A DNA stretch of 64,000 nt from CADEDV01 sp964412375 (GCA_964412375.1 CAYPOD010000014.1:1-64000); one strand, 5' to 3'. Shown: positions 24,385-33,538, numbered from the stretch's first letter. Notes: a model not told the origin generated them from the letters alone. Made by a program: numbers and translations.

Positions 24385-26421
24385 TTATTTACTCACTGCA
24401 AACGTTTTCTTGTCCTTGCCGGCACCGGTTATTGTGAGTGATTTCCAATGTTTTGGTAAAACAGATTTTACCTGTATGATGCCGTTTGGAGTTATTTCCA
24501 GCCCGCCAAAACCCATTAAAACACTTTGCAAAACACCACCAGCCCCGGTGGCAAAATAGGGATTGGTGCCCCCTTTTGTTTCAGCAATCACCCGGAAAGG
24601 AGGGTTCAGGTTGGGCAGGTATGAATCCCGGAACCAGTGATAAGCTTTATCAGCATCCCCGAGTCTTGCATATAGTGTGGTGAAAACAGCCTGGGTCATG
24701 GCCGGGGTTCCTTCATTGGGCACCCTTGTTTCATAATATTCCAGGTCTTTGCGGATTAGCTTTGCATCCGTTATTTCTTTTAATGGATAGGAGAGCAGGT
24801 TGACATCTGCCTGTTTAATTCCTTCTCCTTTGTAGCTGGCATGTTCACGGGTCACACCATCCGGAAATTTTAGGATGGGAATATTTGCAGCTACCAGCAT
24901 CCAGTCAGGGTCTGGGGTGATGTCCAGTAGTTTTGCTGCCTCAACAGCAAACTGAAGATTTGCTTTTGCCACTGCATTGGTGAAAGCGTTATTGTCAACA
25001 TTCTCTGCCCATTCATCCGCTGCAACAACATTATTAATATCATACCGGCCGGGGCCGTTTCGCTCCACCCTGCTGGCCCAGAATGCTGCCGTGGAAGAAA
25101 GGATAGGCCATCCTTTTTCCCGCAACCAGTTCTTGTCCTGGGTGACACAATAATAATTCCATGCTGCCACTGCCACACAACCGGTGATGTGATGCTCAAA
25201 CGGACCGCTGAGAGCCCATACCGGTGTTTCTTCCACCCCGCTATCGGCGCTTTCCCATGGATACATGGCACCGCGATACCCTTTGCTGAAAGCATTGCGG
25301 CGGGCTGCCTCCAGCCGCTGATACCTGTATTCGATCATACTTTTTGCTAGTTCAGGTTGCAATACAAGTATTGCAGGAAACATCCATAGCTCAGTGTCCC
25401 AGAACACATGCCCGTTATAGCCCAGCCCGCTGAGACCCATCGGGGATGGAGATAATGCAGTTCCTTCTCTTGAAAAAGAATAAAGATGATACAGCATGCT
25501 GCGAACATCCTGCTGTGCCTGCGGATCGCCTTCGATGATGATGTCGCTTTTCCATAATTCTTCCCAGGCTTTGTGATGGAACTGCAGCAGCCGTTCTCTT
25601 CCTTCCAGTTTGGCAAAGATGGCCGAACGTTCGGCTTCGTTCAGCGGGTCATCATGATGAGCAGAAGTGATGGATGCGCCTGCTATGGAAAAGCGGTAGG
25701 TTTCACCAGCCCTGATTGTTTTTGAAAATTTCATAAGGTGCATGTTGTTGTCCCACATTTCATGTATCACCCTGGGTTCTTCACCATGTTTTTCTGAAAA
25801 AAGAAAAGTGTTGGATGCACAGAGCTGCAACTTGCCGGTGGGGCTTTTAGCAGTTGAGGTAAGGAGGCTGATGACCACATGTGGCCTGTCAATTTCATTG
25901 TAATAATTCTGAACGTCTCTCAACGCATCAGGAGCTTCCATCACACTGGCTCCGGTGATACGAATATCTTTTTTGGCAGTTACCGTTACATCCATCAGCG
26001 CCGTGAAGGGAAGATGACGCAGGGAATAATAACTGTAGCTCACTGTTGCTTTATCCTGGTGATCAAAACTGGCAGTAAAGGAAGCTTGCTGCATGTCCAG
26101 TTCCTGTTGCAGGTGGCTGATATTACCAGTGCTGATCCTTTTTCCATCTACTTCCAGGTACATATTCAGCAAATTGAAACTGCGCAGGAAATTGCTGACC
26201 CTGCCCCTGCCATACAGATCATAAGCTCCGGCCAGCACCACTTCTTTCACCTTAAAAGGTTCCGGCGATGAAACAATGCCGATCATGCCATTAGCCACTG
26301 TTACACCATAATATTCTGCAGGATTGATCACCCCGGCTTTAACCTTCCAGGGGTCGGGTTGCTGTGCAGGTAAAAACAAGGGGCAAAACAAGAGGATAAA
26401 AAGAAAACGGGTTGACTTCAT
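24385..26421 (-). CDS. Secreted GH65-family glycoside hydrolase (acid-trehalase/ATHL1-like)
   Basis: A 678-residue protein with a signal peptide (MKSTRFLFILLFCPLFLPAQ). The fold order fits GH65: N-terminal beta-sandwich, then an (alpha/alpha)6 barrel with GHVFWDTELWMFPAILVLQP, the sugar-binding GYRGAMYPWESADSGVE stretch, and the catalytic Glu region VVAADEWAENVDNNAFTNAV. GH65 includes phosphorylases and hydrolases of alpha-glucosides; the secreted, PYWES-type sequence resembles acid trehalase or glucosylgalactosyl-hydroxylysine glucosidase. Near a cytosolic trehalase, trehalose is a fair guess. ATG 26421 begins the signal peptide. Confidence 0.85.
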   Translation of the reverse strand: MKSTRFLFILLFCPLFLPAQQPDPWKVKAGVINPAEYYGVTVANGMIGIVSSPEPFKVKEVVLAGAYDLYGRGRVSNFLRSFNLLNMYLEVDGKRISTGNISHLQQELDMQQASFTASFDHQDKATVSYSYYSLRHLPFTALMDVTVTAKKDIRITGASVMEAPDALRDVQNYYNEIDRPHVVISLLTSTAKSPTGKLQLCASNTFLFSEKHGEEPRVIHEMWDNNMHLMKFSKTIRAGETYRFSIAGASITSAHHDDPLNEAERSAIFAKLEGRERLLQFHHKAWEELWKSDIIIEGDPQAQQDVRSMLYHLYSFSREGTALSPSPMGLSGLGYNGHVFWDTELWMFPAILVLQPELAKSMIEYRYQRLEAARRNAFSKGYRGAMYPWESADSGVEETPVWALSGPFEHHITGCVAVAAWNYYCVTQDKNWLREKGWPILSSTAAFWASRVERNGPGRYDINNVVAADEWAENVDNNAFTNAVAKANLQFAVEAAKLLDITPDPDWMLVAANIPILKFPDGVTREHASYKGEGIKQADVNLLSYPLKEITDAKLIRKDLEYYETRVPNEGTPAMTQAVFTTLYARLGDADKAYHWFRDSYLPNLNPPFRVIAETKGGTNPYFATGAGGVLQSVLMGFGGLEITPNGIIQVKSVLPKHWKSLTITGAGKDKKTFAVSK
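24398..24409. promoter_or_regulatory. Candidate LacI operator 3 (GCAAACGTTTTC)
   Basis: Matches 11 of 12 positions of GCAAACGTTTGC. It lies inside the last codons of the GH65 gene and 65 bases before the start of the membrane-protein/haloperoxidase/barrel operon. Confidence 0.5.
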
Positions 26422-26478
26422 AAAGCAAGTTTTGACAATCAGCATAAAGTTGCCTGATTAAATAGTAATTACAAACTC

Positions 26479-26490
26479 CCAAACGATTGC
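26479..26490. promoter_or_regulatory. Candidate LacI operator 4 (CCAAACGATTGC)
   Basis: Matches 10 of 12 positions of GCAAACGTTTGC, 58 bases before the GH65 start. Its distance to the gene is close to that of operator 3 to its operon (65 bases). Confidence 0.5.
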
Positions 26491-26584
26491 AGTTGATAAT
26501 TTATGAAGATAGTGATACCCGGTTTGCATTGTGAAAAGCCGGTTTAGATTTTTTCCCGTTTTCTGCACCAGGGAAGTATAAAAA

Positions 26585-26614
26585 AAAGCCGCCCCATTGA
26601 CATGGGGCAGCTTT
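26585..26614 (-). terminator. Terminator of the PKD/T9SS gene
   Basis: On the minus strand AAAGCTGCCCCAT pairs with ATGGGGCGGCTTT (one mismatch) around a 4-base loop and runs into T residues. It lies 33 bases after the stop codon. Confidence 0.85.
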
Positions 26615-26646
26615 GTGTGTGTGTAAGCCCTGACGTAAGAAAGTTG

Positions 26647-28659
26647 TTACAGTTTCAGAAAAAAAGCACTGGCTCTTTGGTTAGGCGATTCAACCAGGAA
26701 GAGATAGCGGCCGGGTAACAAATTGGAAGCATCAAAACTCCAGTTGTTGGCGCCGGCAACTGCATTGCGGCTGATGTTCCTGATCACTGTGCCATTGGCA
26801 TTGATGATTTTTATATTGACTGTTTCGGTATGTGTAGAATAGAACAAGGCATTTAATACACTCGTCACAGGATTGGGTGTCAGCACCAGGGTAGGCTGGT
26901 TGTTGCCGGGAACTTTTACTGTATTACAGATCTTTGTTTCACAACCCGATCTTGTCAGCATGGTAAGACAAACCCTGTATTCACCGGGAACATTGTATGT
27001 GTGGCTTACTTCTTTTCCACTGCCATGCGAACCATCACCGAAGTTCCAGCGATAGCCGATCACTTCATCATTGGGTTTATGAATACCATAAGCTGTGAAC
27101 TTAACTGTTTTGGGACCTGTCAGCGAATCGGTCATATAGCCGCCGCATATATTATTCCTGCTGCGGATCACAACTTCTTCACAATCGGAGGCAATGCATC
27201 CGCCACGGTAATAAACTTTCACACAGGCCCTGTACACACCCGGGGCAGGATAAGTATGGCGTATATATAAAGGAGGCTGGCTGTTATTCGTTGCCACAAT
27301 GCAGGTATCGGTGCCATCACCAAAGCTCCAGCAAATGCGTTCTATTCTGCGGTTGGGGATGGCTGATGTGGTTACATAGAAACCTCTTTCCAGGCTGCTG
27401 GCAGACGAAGCAACCTCGTATATCTTTGCCCTGCAAGCCTGTAAAGGCACCACCACTTTTTCGCATTTCGATGCTTCACAGCCTCCATAGTAAGTAATCT
27501 TTAGACACACTTCATAATCCCCGGCTTCAGCATAGGTGTGAGAAACTACATACTGTCCATTATAATTTTCAGGATAAGAAATACAGGTGTCTTTGCCATC
27601 GCCAAACCTCCAGCAGATCCTTGCCGGCTTTTTATTATTGCTATGCTCAGGCAGTGCCCGGAAAGCTGTTGTCAGCAGGTTGTTGGCGGTGGTAATGGGG
27701 ATCCTTTCAAAATCGGCTTTGCAGTTACCCGGTCTTCCTATGGTCACTTTATCACAATAGGATGCTTCGCAGCCGCCATAATAAGTGATCTTTACGCAAA
27801 CGCCGTATTCACCGGGTTGTTCATAGCGATGACCCACCAGGTAGAGTCCTTCATAGTTTTCAGGATAACTGATGCAGGTGTCTTTTCCATCACCAAATGT
27901 CCAGCAGATGCGTGCCGGTTTTTTCTGGTTGTTGTGCCAGGGCAATGCTTTGAAAACTGTATGCAAAGGATTGTTTCCGGCAGAAATAGGTAATTGCTGA
28001 AATTCTGCTTTGCAGGCATCGGGGCGGGCAATGACTGCTTTTTTACATTTAGTAGCAATACATCCGCCCTGGTAAACGATCTTCACACACACTTCATATT
28101 CGCCGGGTTCCGGGAAAGTGTGGGTGACTGTATAAGGGCCGGGATGGGTATTGCTATATTGAATGCAGGTGTCCCTGCCATCACCAAAGTCCCAGCATAT
28201 CAGCACAGGCCGGTTATCACTGCTGTGCCAGGGAATGGCTTTTAGCGTAACTGTTAACGGGCTGCTGGTCGGGGAAACTGCCACTCTTTCAAAATCTGCA
28301 CGGCATACAGCCGGGATCACAATTGTTTTACAAACCTCGGCAGAAACGACAGGATCGGTGGTGTTACTCACCAGCCGGACAATCTTCAGACAAACCGTAT
28401 AACTGCCGGGAGCAAGATACTGGTGTGTAGTTCCCTGCAGCGGTTCTGTCCATTGACTGCTGCCATCGCCAAAAGACCATTGGGCACGACGGGGGCCTTG
28501 CAGATTACCCAATACAGATGTATTGGTGAAAACAACATTTCCGGAAGCATCAATGCTGTAAGTGAAATTGGCAACATCAGGTGTTGCGGTTTGTGCATGG
28601 GCCGGTATTGCTGCCAGGACAAAACATATCCCGGCGAGCAAAGCGTAAAGCTTTCTCAT
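26647..28659 (-). CDS. Six-PKD-domain secreted protein with T9SS sorting tail
   Basis: A 670-residue protein with a signal peptide (MRKLYALLAGICFVLAAIPAHAQ). Six PKD domains are marked by FGDG motifs (WSFGDGSSQW, WDFGDGRDTC, WTFGDGKDTC, WRFGDGKDTC, WSFGDGTDTC, WNFGDGSHGS). The middle ones are close repeats of about 97 residues with paired Cys (ICW...DTC, GGCEAS.C), so disulfides are likely. A type A T9SS sorting domain ends it (LTPNPVTS ... LLPGRYLFLVES). PKD modules act as spacers or polysaccharide/protein binders on the surface. No catalytic domain is seen; an adhesin or stalk role is inferred. Confidence 0.9.
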   Translation of the reverse strand: MRKLYALLAGICFVLAAIPAHAQTATPDVANFTYSIDASGNVVFTNTSVLGNLQGPRRAQWSFGDGSSQWTEPLQGTTHQYLAPGSYTVCLKIVRLVSNTTDPVVSAEVCKTIVIPAVCRADFERVAVSPTSSPLTVTLKAIPWHSSDNRPVLICWDFGDGRDTCIQYSNTHPGPYTVTHTFPEPGEYEVCVKIVYQGGCIATKCKKAVIARPDACKAEFQQLPISAGNNPLHTVFKALPWHNNQKKPARICWTFGDGKDTCISYPENYEGLYLVGHRYEQPGEYGVCVKITYYGGCEASYCDKVTIGRPGNCKADFERIPITTANNLLTTAFRALPEHSNNKKPARICWRFGDGKDTCISYPENYNGQYVVSHTYAEAGDYEVCLKITYYGGCEASKCEKVVVPLQACRAKIYEVASSASSLERGFYVTTSAIPNRRIERICWSFGDGTDTCIVATNNSQPPLYIRHTYPAPGVYRACVKVYYRGGCIASDCEEVVIRSRNNICGGYMTDSLTGPKTVKFTAYGIHKPNDEVIGYRWNFGDGSHGSGKEVSHTYNVPGEYRVCLTMLTRSGCETKICNTVKVPGNNQPTLVLTPNPVTSVLNALFYSTHTETVNIKIINANGTVIRNISRNAVAGANNWSFDASNLLPGRYLFLVESPNQRASAFFLKL

Positions 28660-28782
28660 AACTTACTTTTTTGGTGACGAAATGTTCTTACGATAAGGCT
28701 TGAGGGGACACACGGCCAGCGTTGTGACCGGGCATGAAAGGTGGGGTTTAAAGAAAACAGTGACTATTTTCCCTGCGGGGTA

Positions 28783-29325
28783 TTACGAAACATCTTTCTG
28801 ATGGTCTATAATAAATTGTATCAGCTCTTCCAGCGATACATCAATTCTTGAAACAGCATCAGTTATGTCATCCCTGTTTACCTGGGCAGCAAAAGAAGGG
28901 GTTTTGAGTCTTTTCAAAACACTTTTCACTTCCAGCCCTTCATAGCGGGTGGGTCGTATCAGCGCAGCAGCATGAATGAAACCGGATAACTCATCAATGG
29001 CATAGATCATCTTATCCATTTTGCTTACCGGCTCCACGCCAAACACTTTGGGCCCATGCGAAGCGATGCATTGTATCACCTCCGGATCAATATTTCGCCG
29101 TTCCAGTTCTTCAATGATGATGTGGCAATGATCATCAGGATATTTTTCCCAGTCGGCATCATGCAGCAGGCCAGCCAGTTCCCATTTCAGGGCTGTCTGC
29201 TCATCCGCATTTTCTTTTGCAATGGCCCATGCTTTCATATTTGCCGCCACTTGTTTCATATGCAACCGCAATCGTTCATTAGGTACCCATTCATTTAATA
29301 ATGCATGTGCTTCTTCAGTAGACAT
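28783..29325 (-). CDS. HD-domain phosphohydrolase-like protein
   Basis: A 180-residue protein with the HD motif in GLLHDADWEKYPDDH (near residues 53-68), an upstream His in RLHMKQVAANM and downstream IDELSGFI. This is the pattern of small HD hydrolases acting on nucleotides or phosphate esters. Substrate unknown. ATG 29325 (MSTEEAHALLNEW) gives the normal domain start; ATG 29382 in the same frame is an alternative. Confidence 0.82.
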   Translation of the reverse strand: MSTEEAHALLNEWVPNERLRLHMKQVAANMKAWAIAKENADEQTALKWELAGLLHDADWEKYPDDHCHIIIEELERRNIDPEVIQCIASHGPKVFGVEPVSKMDKMIYAIDELSGFIHAAALIRPTRYEGLEVKSVLKRLKTPSFAAQVNRDDITDAVSRIDVSLEELIQFIIDHQKDVS

Positions 29326-29513
29326 GAGGTTGCCTGAGTTTGCGGGATCGCCAAATGAAGAACGGTTGAGCAGGTGCGACATAACGGGTGGAGGTTTTGG
29401 GCAAGATAGCAAATAGATAAAATGGTTCATTCACCTTTGAAATTTGTTTGTTGACCGACGGGCTATAGGCAACAGAAAAAGATTGGCATTAGTTTGTACT
29501 TAAAATAAATAAC

Positions 29514-30542
29514 ATGTCATTGCATGTAACAGGCAAACTTCCTTCAGGAAAACATAAACTGCAATTGCAGCAGTCGCCTAATTATAATGGCACAGGATTT
29601 AAGAATTCATCTCCCACCCCCATGATGTCGGAGGATGCTTCTTACTGGAAGATGACAAGGGATTTTTTCAGGAAGAATAAAAATGCTGCGCCATCCCGGC
29701 CTTTGCCTTTTGTGCAAACCGACCTGCATTTGCTGTCATCAGCACCGCAGGTGATCTGGTTTGGTCATTCTTCCTATCTCATCCGTATCAATAATAAAAA
29801 CATACTGGTTGACCCGGTATTCAGCGGGAATGCTGCTCCTTTTTCTTTTATGATAAAGGCTTTTCCCGGTAGTCATGTGTACAAACCGGAAGACATGCCG
29901 GCGATTGACTATCTCGTCATCACCCACGATCATTATGATCATCTTGATTTTAAAACGATACAGAAACTAAAAAGCAGGGTCGGTAAAATATATTGTTCAC
30001 TGGGAATAAGCTCTCATTTGAAATACTGGGGTGTTCACAGCAGTAGCATCACTGAAATGGATTGGTGGAAAGAGCAACAGCTAGATGAACAGATGCTGCT
30101 TGCTGCAACCCCGGCGAGACATTTTTCAGGAAGGGGCCTCAAAAGGGCACAAACACTCTGGTCTTCCTTTGTTTTAAAGACCACTTCGTATTCCATTTAT
30201 ATAGGAGGAGATTCAGGCTATGACTCGCATTTTAAAGCCATTGCTGAAAAATATGGACCGTTTGATGTAGCGATCCTGGAGGCTGGTCAGTATAATACCA
30301 TGTGGCCATTGATACACATGATGCCAGAGGAAACGGTACAGGCGGCCGTTGATCTGCAGGCAAAGAACTTGCTGCCGGTTCATTGGGGCAAATTCAGCCT
30401 GGCTATGCATGAATGGAATGAGCCGGTAAAAAGAGTGCTGGCAAAAGCGGCTGAACTCAAGATGCAGGTAGCGACTCCGAAGATCGGGGAGCCGCTATTC
30501 ATAGGGCAGCCTTTTTCGGGTGGAAACTGGTGGGATTTTTGA
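29514..30542 (+). CDS. MBL-fold hydrolase, NAPE-PLD-like
   Basis: A 342-residue metallo-beta-lactamase-fold protein. The metal motif THDHYDHLD (HxHxDH, near residue 138) is followed by further ligands in ATPARHFSGR and GGDSGYDSHF, and the final HWGKF. VIWFGHSSYLIRI and VDPVFSG place it with N-acyl-phosphatidylethanolamine phospholipase D-like proteins. There is no signal peptide, so it should be cytoplasmic. Substrate unproven. No operon partner. Confidence 0.88.
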   Translation: MSLHVTGKLPSGKHKLQLQQSPNYNGTGFKNSSPTPMMSEDASYWKMTRDFFRKNKNAAPSRPLPFVQTDLHLLSSAPQVIWFGHSSYLIRINNKNILVDPVFSGNAAPFSFMIKAFPGSHVYKPEDMPAIDYLVITHDHYDHLDFKTIQKLKSRVGKIYCSLGISSHLKYWGVHSSSITEMDWWKEQQLDEQMLLAATPARHFSGRGLKRAQTLWSSFVLKTTSYSIYIGGDSGYDSHFKAIAEKYGPFDVAILEAGQYNTMWPLIHMMPEETVQAAVDLQAKNLLPVHWGKFSLAMHEWNEPVKRVLAKAAELKMQVATPKIGEPLFIGQPFSGGNWWDF

Positions 30543-30788
30543 ACTCCTGGCCAATCAATATTTTTAAAGAGCAAAAATTTTATTAAAAATCAATTACTTG
30601 CAAGGGTTCAATTAAAAATACCTCCTCTCTTTTTAGGTTAAGAATTTACCCACTCCTATCTTCGCACCCCCAAAAATAGCCACGGTTATAAGTAGGGAAC
30701 AGTCAGAGGGATAGCTCTGCTGCATTATTTAATAACTGCTGAAGGCGGGGGCTTGCAGCCGCAGCTAACAGCTAAAAGGTTTTTTCAA
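30543..30788 (+). promoter_or_regulatory. Promoter and leader of the rplM operon
   Basis: This 246-bp interval has no gene. A -7-like element TATCTTCG lies at 30657-30664, matching the one before pyrH at 42143. The transcript would carry a leader of about 115 bases. It contains complementary segments, such as GCTTGCAGCC/GCAGC and AGCTAACAGCT, just before the rplM start. An autoregulatory ribosomal-protein leader is plausible but I cannot identify a known motif. Confidence 0.5.
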
Positions 30789-31232
30789 ATGAGCAAATTA
30801 CATTTCACTACCAAACATGCGAACGAGGCTACCGTGCAACGTACCTGGTATGTTGTAGATGGTACTAATCAAACCGTTGGTCGTATGTGTGCTAAAATTG
30901 CTGCGGTGCTCCGTGGTAAGAACAAAGCATACTATACCCCCCACGTTGACACCGGCGATTACATCATTGTGATCAATGCCGAGAAAGTTGTTTTCACCGG
31001 TAATAAGCTGGAGCAAAAAATTTATGACCACTTCACCGGTTATCCCGGCGGTCGTAAAGAAGAAACAGCAGCCAACCTGCAAAAACGCCGCCCCGAAGTG
31101 GTGATTGAAAGAGCAGTAAAAGGCATGTTGCCTAAAAATCGCCTGGGCCGCAAGATGTACAAAAAATTATTTGTGTATGCAGGTGCTGAGCATCCGCATG
31201 GCGCACAACAACCCAAAGAATTAAAATTCTAA
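30789..31232 (+). CDS. rplM: 50S ribosomal protein L13
   Basis: A 147-residue protein with L13 landmarks: RTWYVVDGTNQTVGRMCAKIA, GDYIIVINAEKVVFTGNK, YDHFTGYPGGRKE, RAVKGMLPKNRLGRKMYKKL and a GAEHPHGAQQP end. L13 is an early assembly protein of the large subunit. An in-frame upstream ATG (30753) gives 12 extra residues that do not match the family, so ATG 30789 is used. First gene of rplM-rpsI-rpsB-tsf. Confidence 0.98.
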   Translation: MSKLHFTTKHANEATVQRTWYVVDGTNQTVGRMCAKIAAVLRGKNKAYYTPHVDTGDYIIVINAEKVVFTGNKLEQKIYDHFTGYPGGRKEETAANLQKRRPEVVIERAVKGMLPKNRLGRKMYKKLFVYAGAEHPHGAQQPKELKF

Positions 31233-31253
31233 AAAAATTCCAAACATTATATA

Positions 31254-31643
31254 ATGGAAAAGCAAAAAAACGGAGTAGGTCGTCGTAAAGAAGCTGTGAC
31301 AAGGGTGTTTATCGCCAAAGGTGATGGCAAGATCACAGTAAACGACAAAGACTACAAACAATATTTCCCGCTGGTTTACCTGCAAAACCAGGTGGAGCGT
31401 CCGCTGAAAACAGCCGATGTATTAAACAAATTTGATGTACAGATCAATGCAACAGGCGGTGGGCTGAAAGGACAAGCTGAAGCAGCCATGCTCGGCATCA
31501 GCCGTGTGCTGGTGGAGATCAATCCTGAGTTCCGTCCTGCACTGAAAGCTGCCGGTTTGCTGAAAAGAGATCCAAGAAGTGTTGAACGTAAGAAATTCGG
31601 TCACAAAAAAGCGAGAAGAAGCTACCAGTTCTCTAAACGTTAA
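31254..31643 (+). CDS. rpsI: 30S ribosomal protein S9
   Basis: A 129-residue protein with GVGRRKEAVTRVFI, NATGGGLKGQAEAAMLGISRVL and the invariant basic tail KFGHKKARRSYQFSKR, whose last Arg reaches the P-site tRNA. Follows rplM by 21 bases, as in most bacteria. Confidence 0.98.
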   Translation: MEKQKNGVGRRKEAVTRVFIAKGDGKITVNDKDYKQYFPLVYLQNQVERPLKTADVLNKFDVQINATGGGLKGQAEAAMLGISRVLVEINPEFRPALKAAGLLKRDPRSVERKKFGHKKARRSYQFSKR

Positions 31644-31691
31644 TCGCAGGAGCAACAGCAAACAATTTTTAAAAACGATCATTCAAATACA

Positions 31692-32570
31692 ATGGAAAAT
31701 AATACATCCTTACAACAGCAGCTTCTGGAAGCAGGTGTTCATTTCGGTCACCTGAAAAAGAAGTGGAACCCCAAGATGTTGCCTTACATCTTTGCGGAGA
31801 AAAAAGGTATTCACATCATTGACCTGAACAAAACCGTGGAATGCCTGCAGGAAACGGCTGCTGCCATGAAGGCGATTGCCCGCAGCGGTAAGAAAATTTT
31901 ATTTGTAGGTACAAAAAAGCAAGCCAAAGACATCGTGAATGAATGCGCCAAAAGGGTCAACATGCCTTTTGTGACGGAGAGATGGCTGGGTGGTATGCTT
32001 ACCAACTTCAACACAGTTCGTAAGAGTGTGAAGAAAATGCAGAGCATTGAAAAAATGCTGGGTGATGGATCTTTCGACAACATCACTAAGAAAGAAAGAC
32101 TGACCCTGTCAAGAGACAAGGAAAAAATGGAAAAAGTGCTGGGTGGTATTGCCCAACTGGGCCGTGTACCTGCCGCTTTGTTCATCGTGGATATCGGTCA
32201 TGAGCATATCGCTTTGGCCGAAGCAAAACGTTTGGGCATCACTACCTTCGGTGTGGTGGATACCAACTGCGACCCTAACAAAGTAGATTTTGCAATTCCT
32301 GCCAATGATGATGCTACCAAATCAATCGCTATCATCACCAACTACATCACAGCGGCTATTGCTGAAGGCCTGGCTGAAAGACAAGCTGCCAAAGACGAAG
32401 AAGTGGATGAAGTGAGCGATGATGAAAAAGAAAAGAAAGCGGCTCGTCTCGAAGCTGAAGCACAGGCCGAAGGTGGTCGTGGTGGCAGAGGCCGTGGCGC
32501 AGGTGCAGGAGGCGGTCAGCGTCGTCGTACCACAACAGGCAGCAGGGGTCCTGGTGGTGCCAGAAGATAA
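31692..32570 (+). CDS. rpsB: 30S ribosomal protein S2 with RG-rich tail
   Basis: A 292-residue S2. Core motifs are LLEAGVHFGHLKKKWNPKM, TKKQAKDIV, RWLGGMLTNFNTVR and DTNCDPNKVDFAIPANDDA. The core ends near residue 230. It is followed by an acidic helix (KDEEVDEVSDDEKEKKAARL) and then a Gly/Arg-rich tail of about 36 residues (GGRGGRGRGAGAGGG and more). Typical S2 is about 230-260 residues. The tail could bind RNA but its role is unknown. Confidence 0.97.
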   Translation: MENNTSLQQQLLEAGVHFGHLKKKWNPKMLPYIFAEKKGIHIIDLNKTVECLQETAAAMKAIARSGKKILFVGTKKQAKDIVNECAKRVNMPFVTERWLGGMLTNFNTVRKSVKKMQSIEKMLGDGSFDNITKKERLTLSRDKEKMEKVLGGIAQLGRVPAALFIVDIGHEHIALAEAKRLGITTFGVVDTNCDPNKVDFAIPANDDATKSIAIITNYITAAIAEGLAERQAAKDEEVDEVSDDEKEKKAARLEAEAQAEGGRGGRGRGAGAGGGQRRRTTTGSRGPGGARR

Positions 32571-32634
32571 GACAGCGGTAACGCCGTTATCAAACCAACT
32601 GCAGATGAGGTATTATTAATCTTTTAATCAATTA

Positions 32635-33477
32635 ATGAATATGAGCACCGTAACAATAAGTGCAGCAGATATAAACAAATTGCGCCAGGCTACCGGCGCC
32701 GGAATGATGGATTGCCGTAAGGCGTTGACAGAAACCAATGGTGACTTTGAAGCAGCCATTGACTGGTTGCGCAAGCAGGGTCAGAAAGTGGCAGCCAAAA
32801 GAAGTGACCGTGAAGCAAAAGAAGGAGTGGTCATTGCACAAACAACGGCTGATAATAAAACAGGTATCGTGGTTTGTGTGAGCTGCGAAACTGATTTCGT
32901 TTCCAAGAATGCAGACTTTATAGCTTTTGGTAAAACCATCGCCGATGCAGCGATCTCTGCCAATGTAAAAAGCCTGGATGAGCTGATGAATACCAAGGCC
33001 GGCAACGCCACGGTGGCTGAGCTGGTGAATGATAAGCTGGCAACGATAGGTGAAAAAATTGGTGTGACCAAGTTTGAAAGAATTGATGCTCCTTATGTGG
33101 CTTCTTATATTCACGGCGCATACCGGATTGGTGTGCTGGTGGGACTGGATAAGGAAGCTGCTGAAGCCGGAAAAGATGTGGCTATGCAGATCGCTGCGCT
33201 GAATCCAGTGGCGGTTGATGCGGCCAGTGTTCCTGCCAATGTGATTGCCCGTGAAAAAGACATCATCATGGAAGTGATGAAGCAGGATCCTAAAATGGCA
33301 GGCAAGCCTGATGAAATGCTGGCTAAAATTGCCGAGGGCAAAATGGGAGCTTTCTTTAAAGAACAGACATTGACTGCACAGGCATTTGTAAAGGATGCCG
33401 GTAAATCAGTAGCTGATTACCTGAAAGAAAGCGGTGATGTGAAGGTGACTGATTTCAAGAGAGTGGCTTTAGGATAA
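32635..33477 (+). CDS. tsf: Elongation factor Ts
   Basis: A 280-residue EF-Ts, the nucleotide exchange factor of EF-Tu. The UBA-like N-terminus (INKLRQATGAGMMDCRKAL), CETDFVSKN and the core repeats are clear. ATG 32635 or 32641 could start it (MNMSTVT). Last gene of the ribosomal operon and followed by a strong terminator. Confidence 0.97.
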   Translation: MNMSTVTISAADINKLRQATGAGMMDCRKALTETNGDFEAAIDWLRKQGQKVAAKRSDREAKEGVVIAQTTADNKTGIVVCVSCETDFVSKNADFIAFGKTIADAAISANVKSLDELMNTKAGNATVAELVNDKLATIGEKIGVTKFERIDAPYVASYIHGAYRIGVLVGLDKEAAEAGKDVAMQIAALNPVAVDAASVPANVIAREKDIIMEVMKQDPKMAGKPDEMLAKIAEGKMGAFFKEQTLTAQAFVKDAGKSVADYLKESGDVKVTDFKRVALG

Positions 33478-33505
33478 TTAAGGAACATTCTAATTTGAAA
33501 TATAA

Positions 33506-33538
33506 AAAGAGGTTATCTTACAGTGAGATAACCTCTTT
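33506..33538. terminator. Bidirectional terminator between tsf and the secreted-protein trio
   Basis: A 13-bp perfect stem (AAAGAGGTTATCT with AGATAACCTCTTT) around TACAGTG. It has T/A flanks on both sides, so it can stop both convergent units. Confidence 0.88.

Noticed and set aside
26647..28659. CRISPR-like repetition
   Set aside because: The repeated units are about 290-base coding PKD modules with varied sequence, not short direct repeats with spacers.
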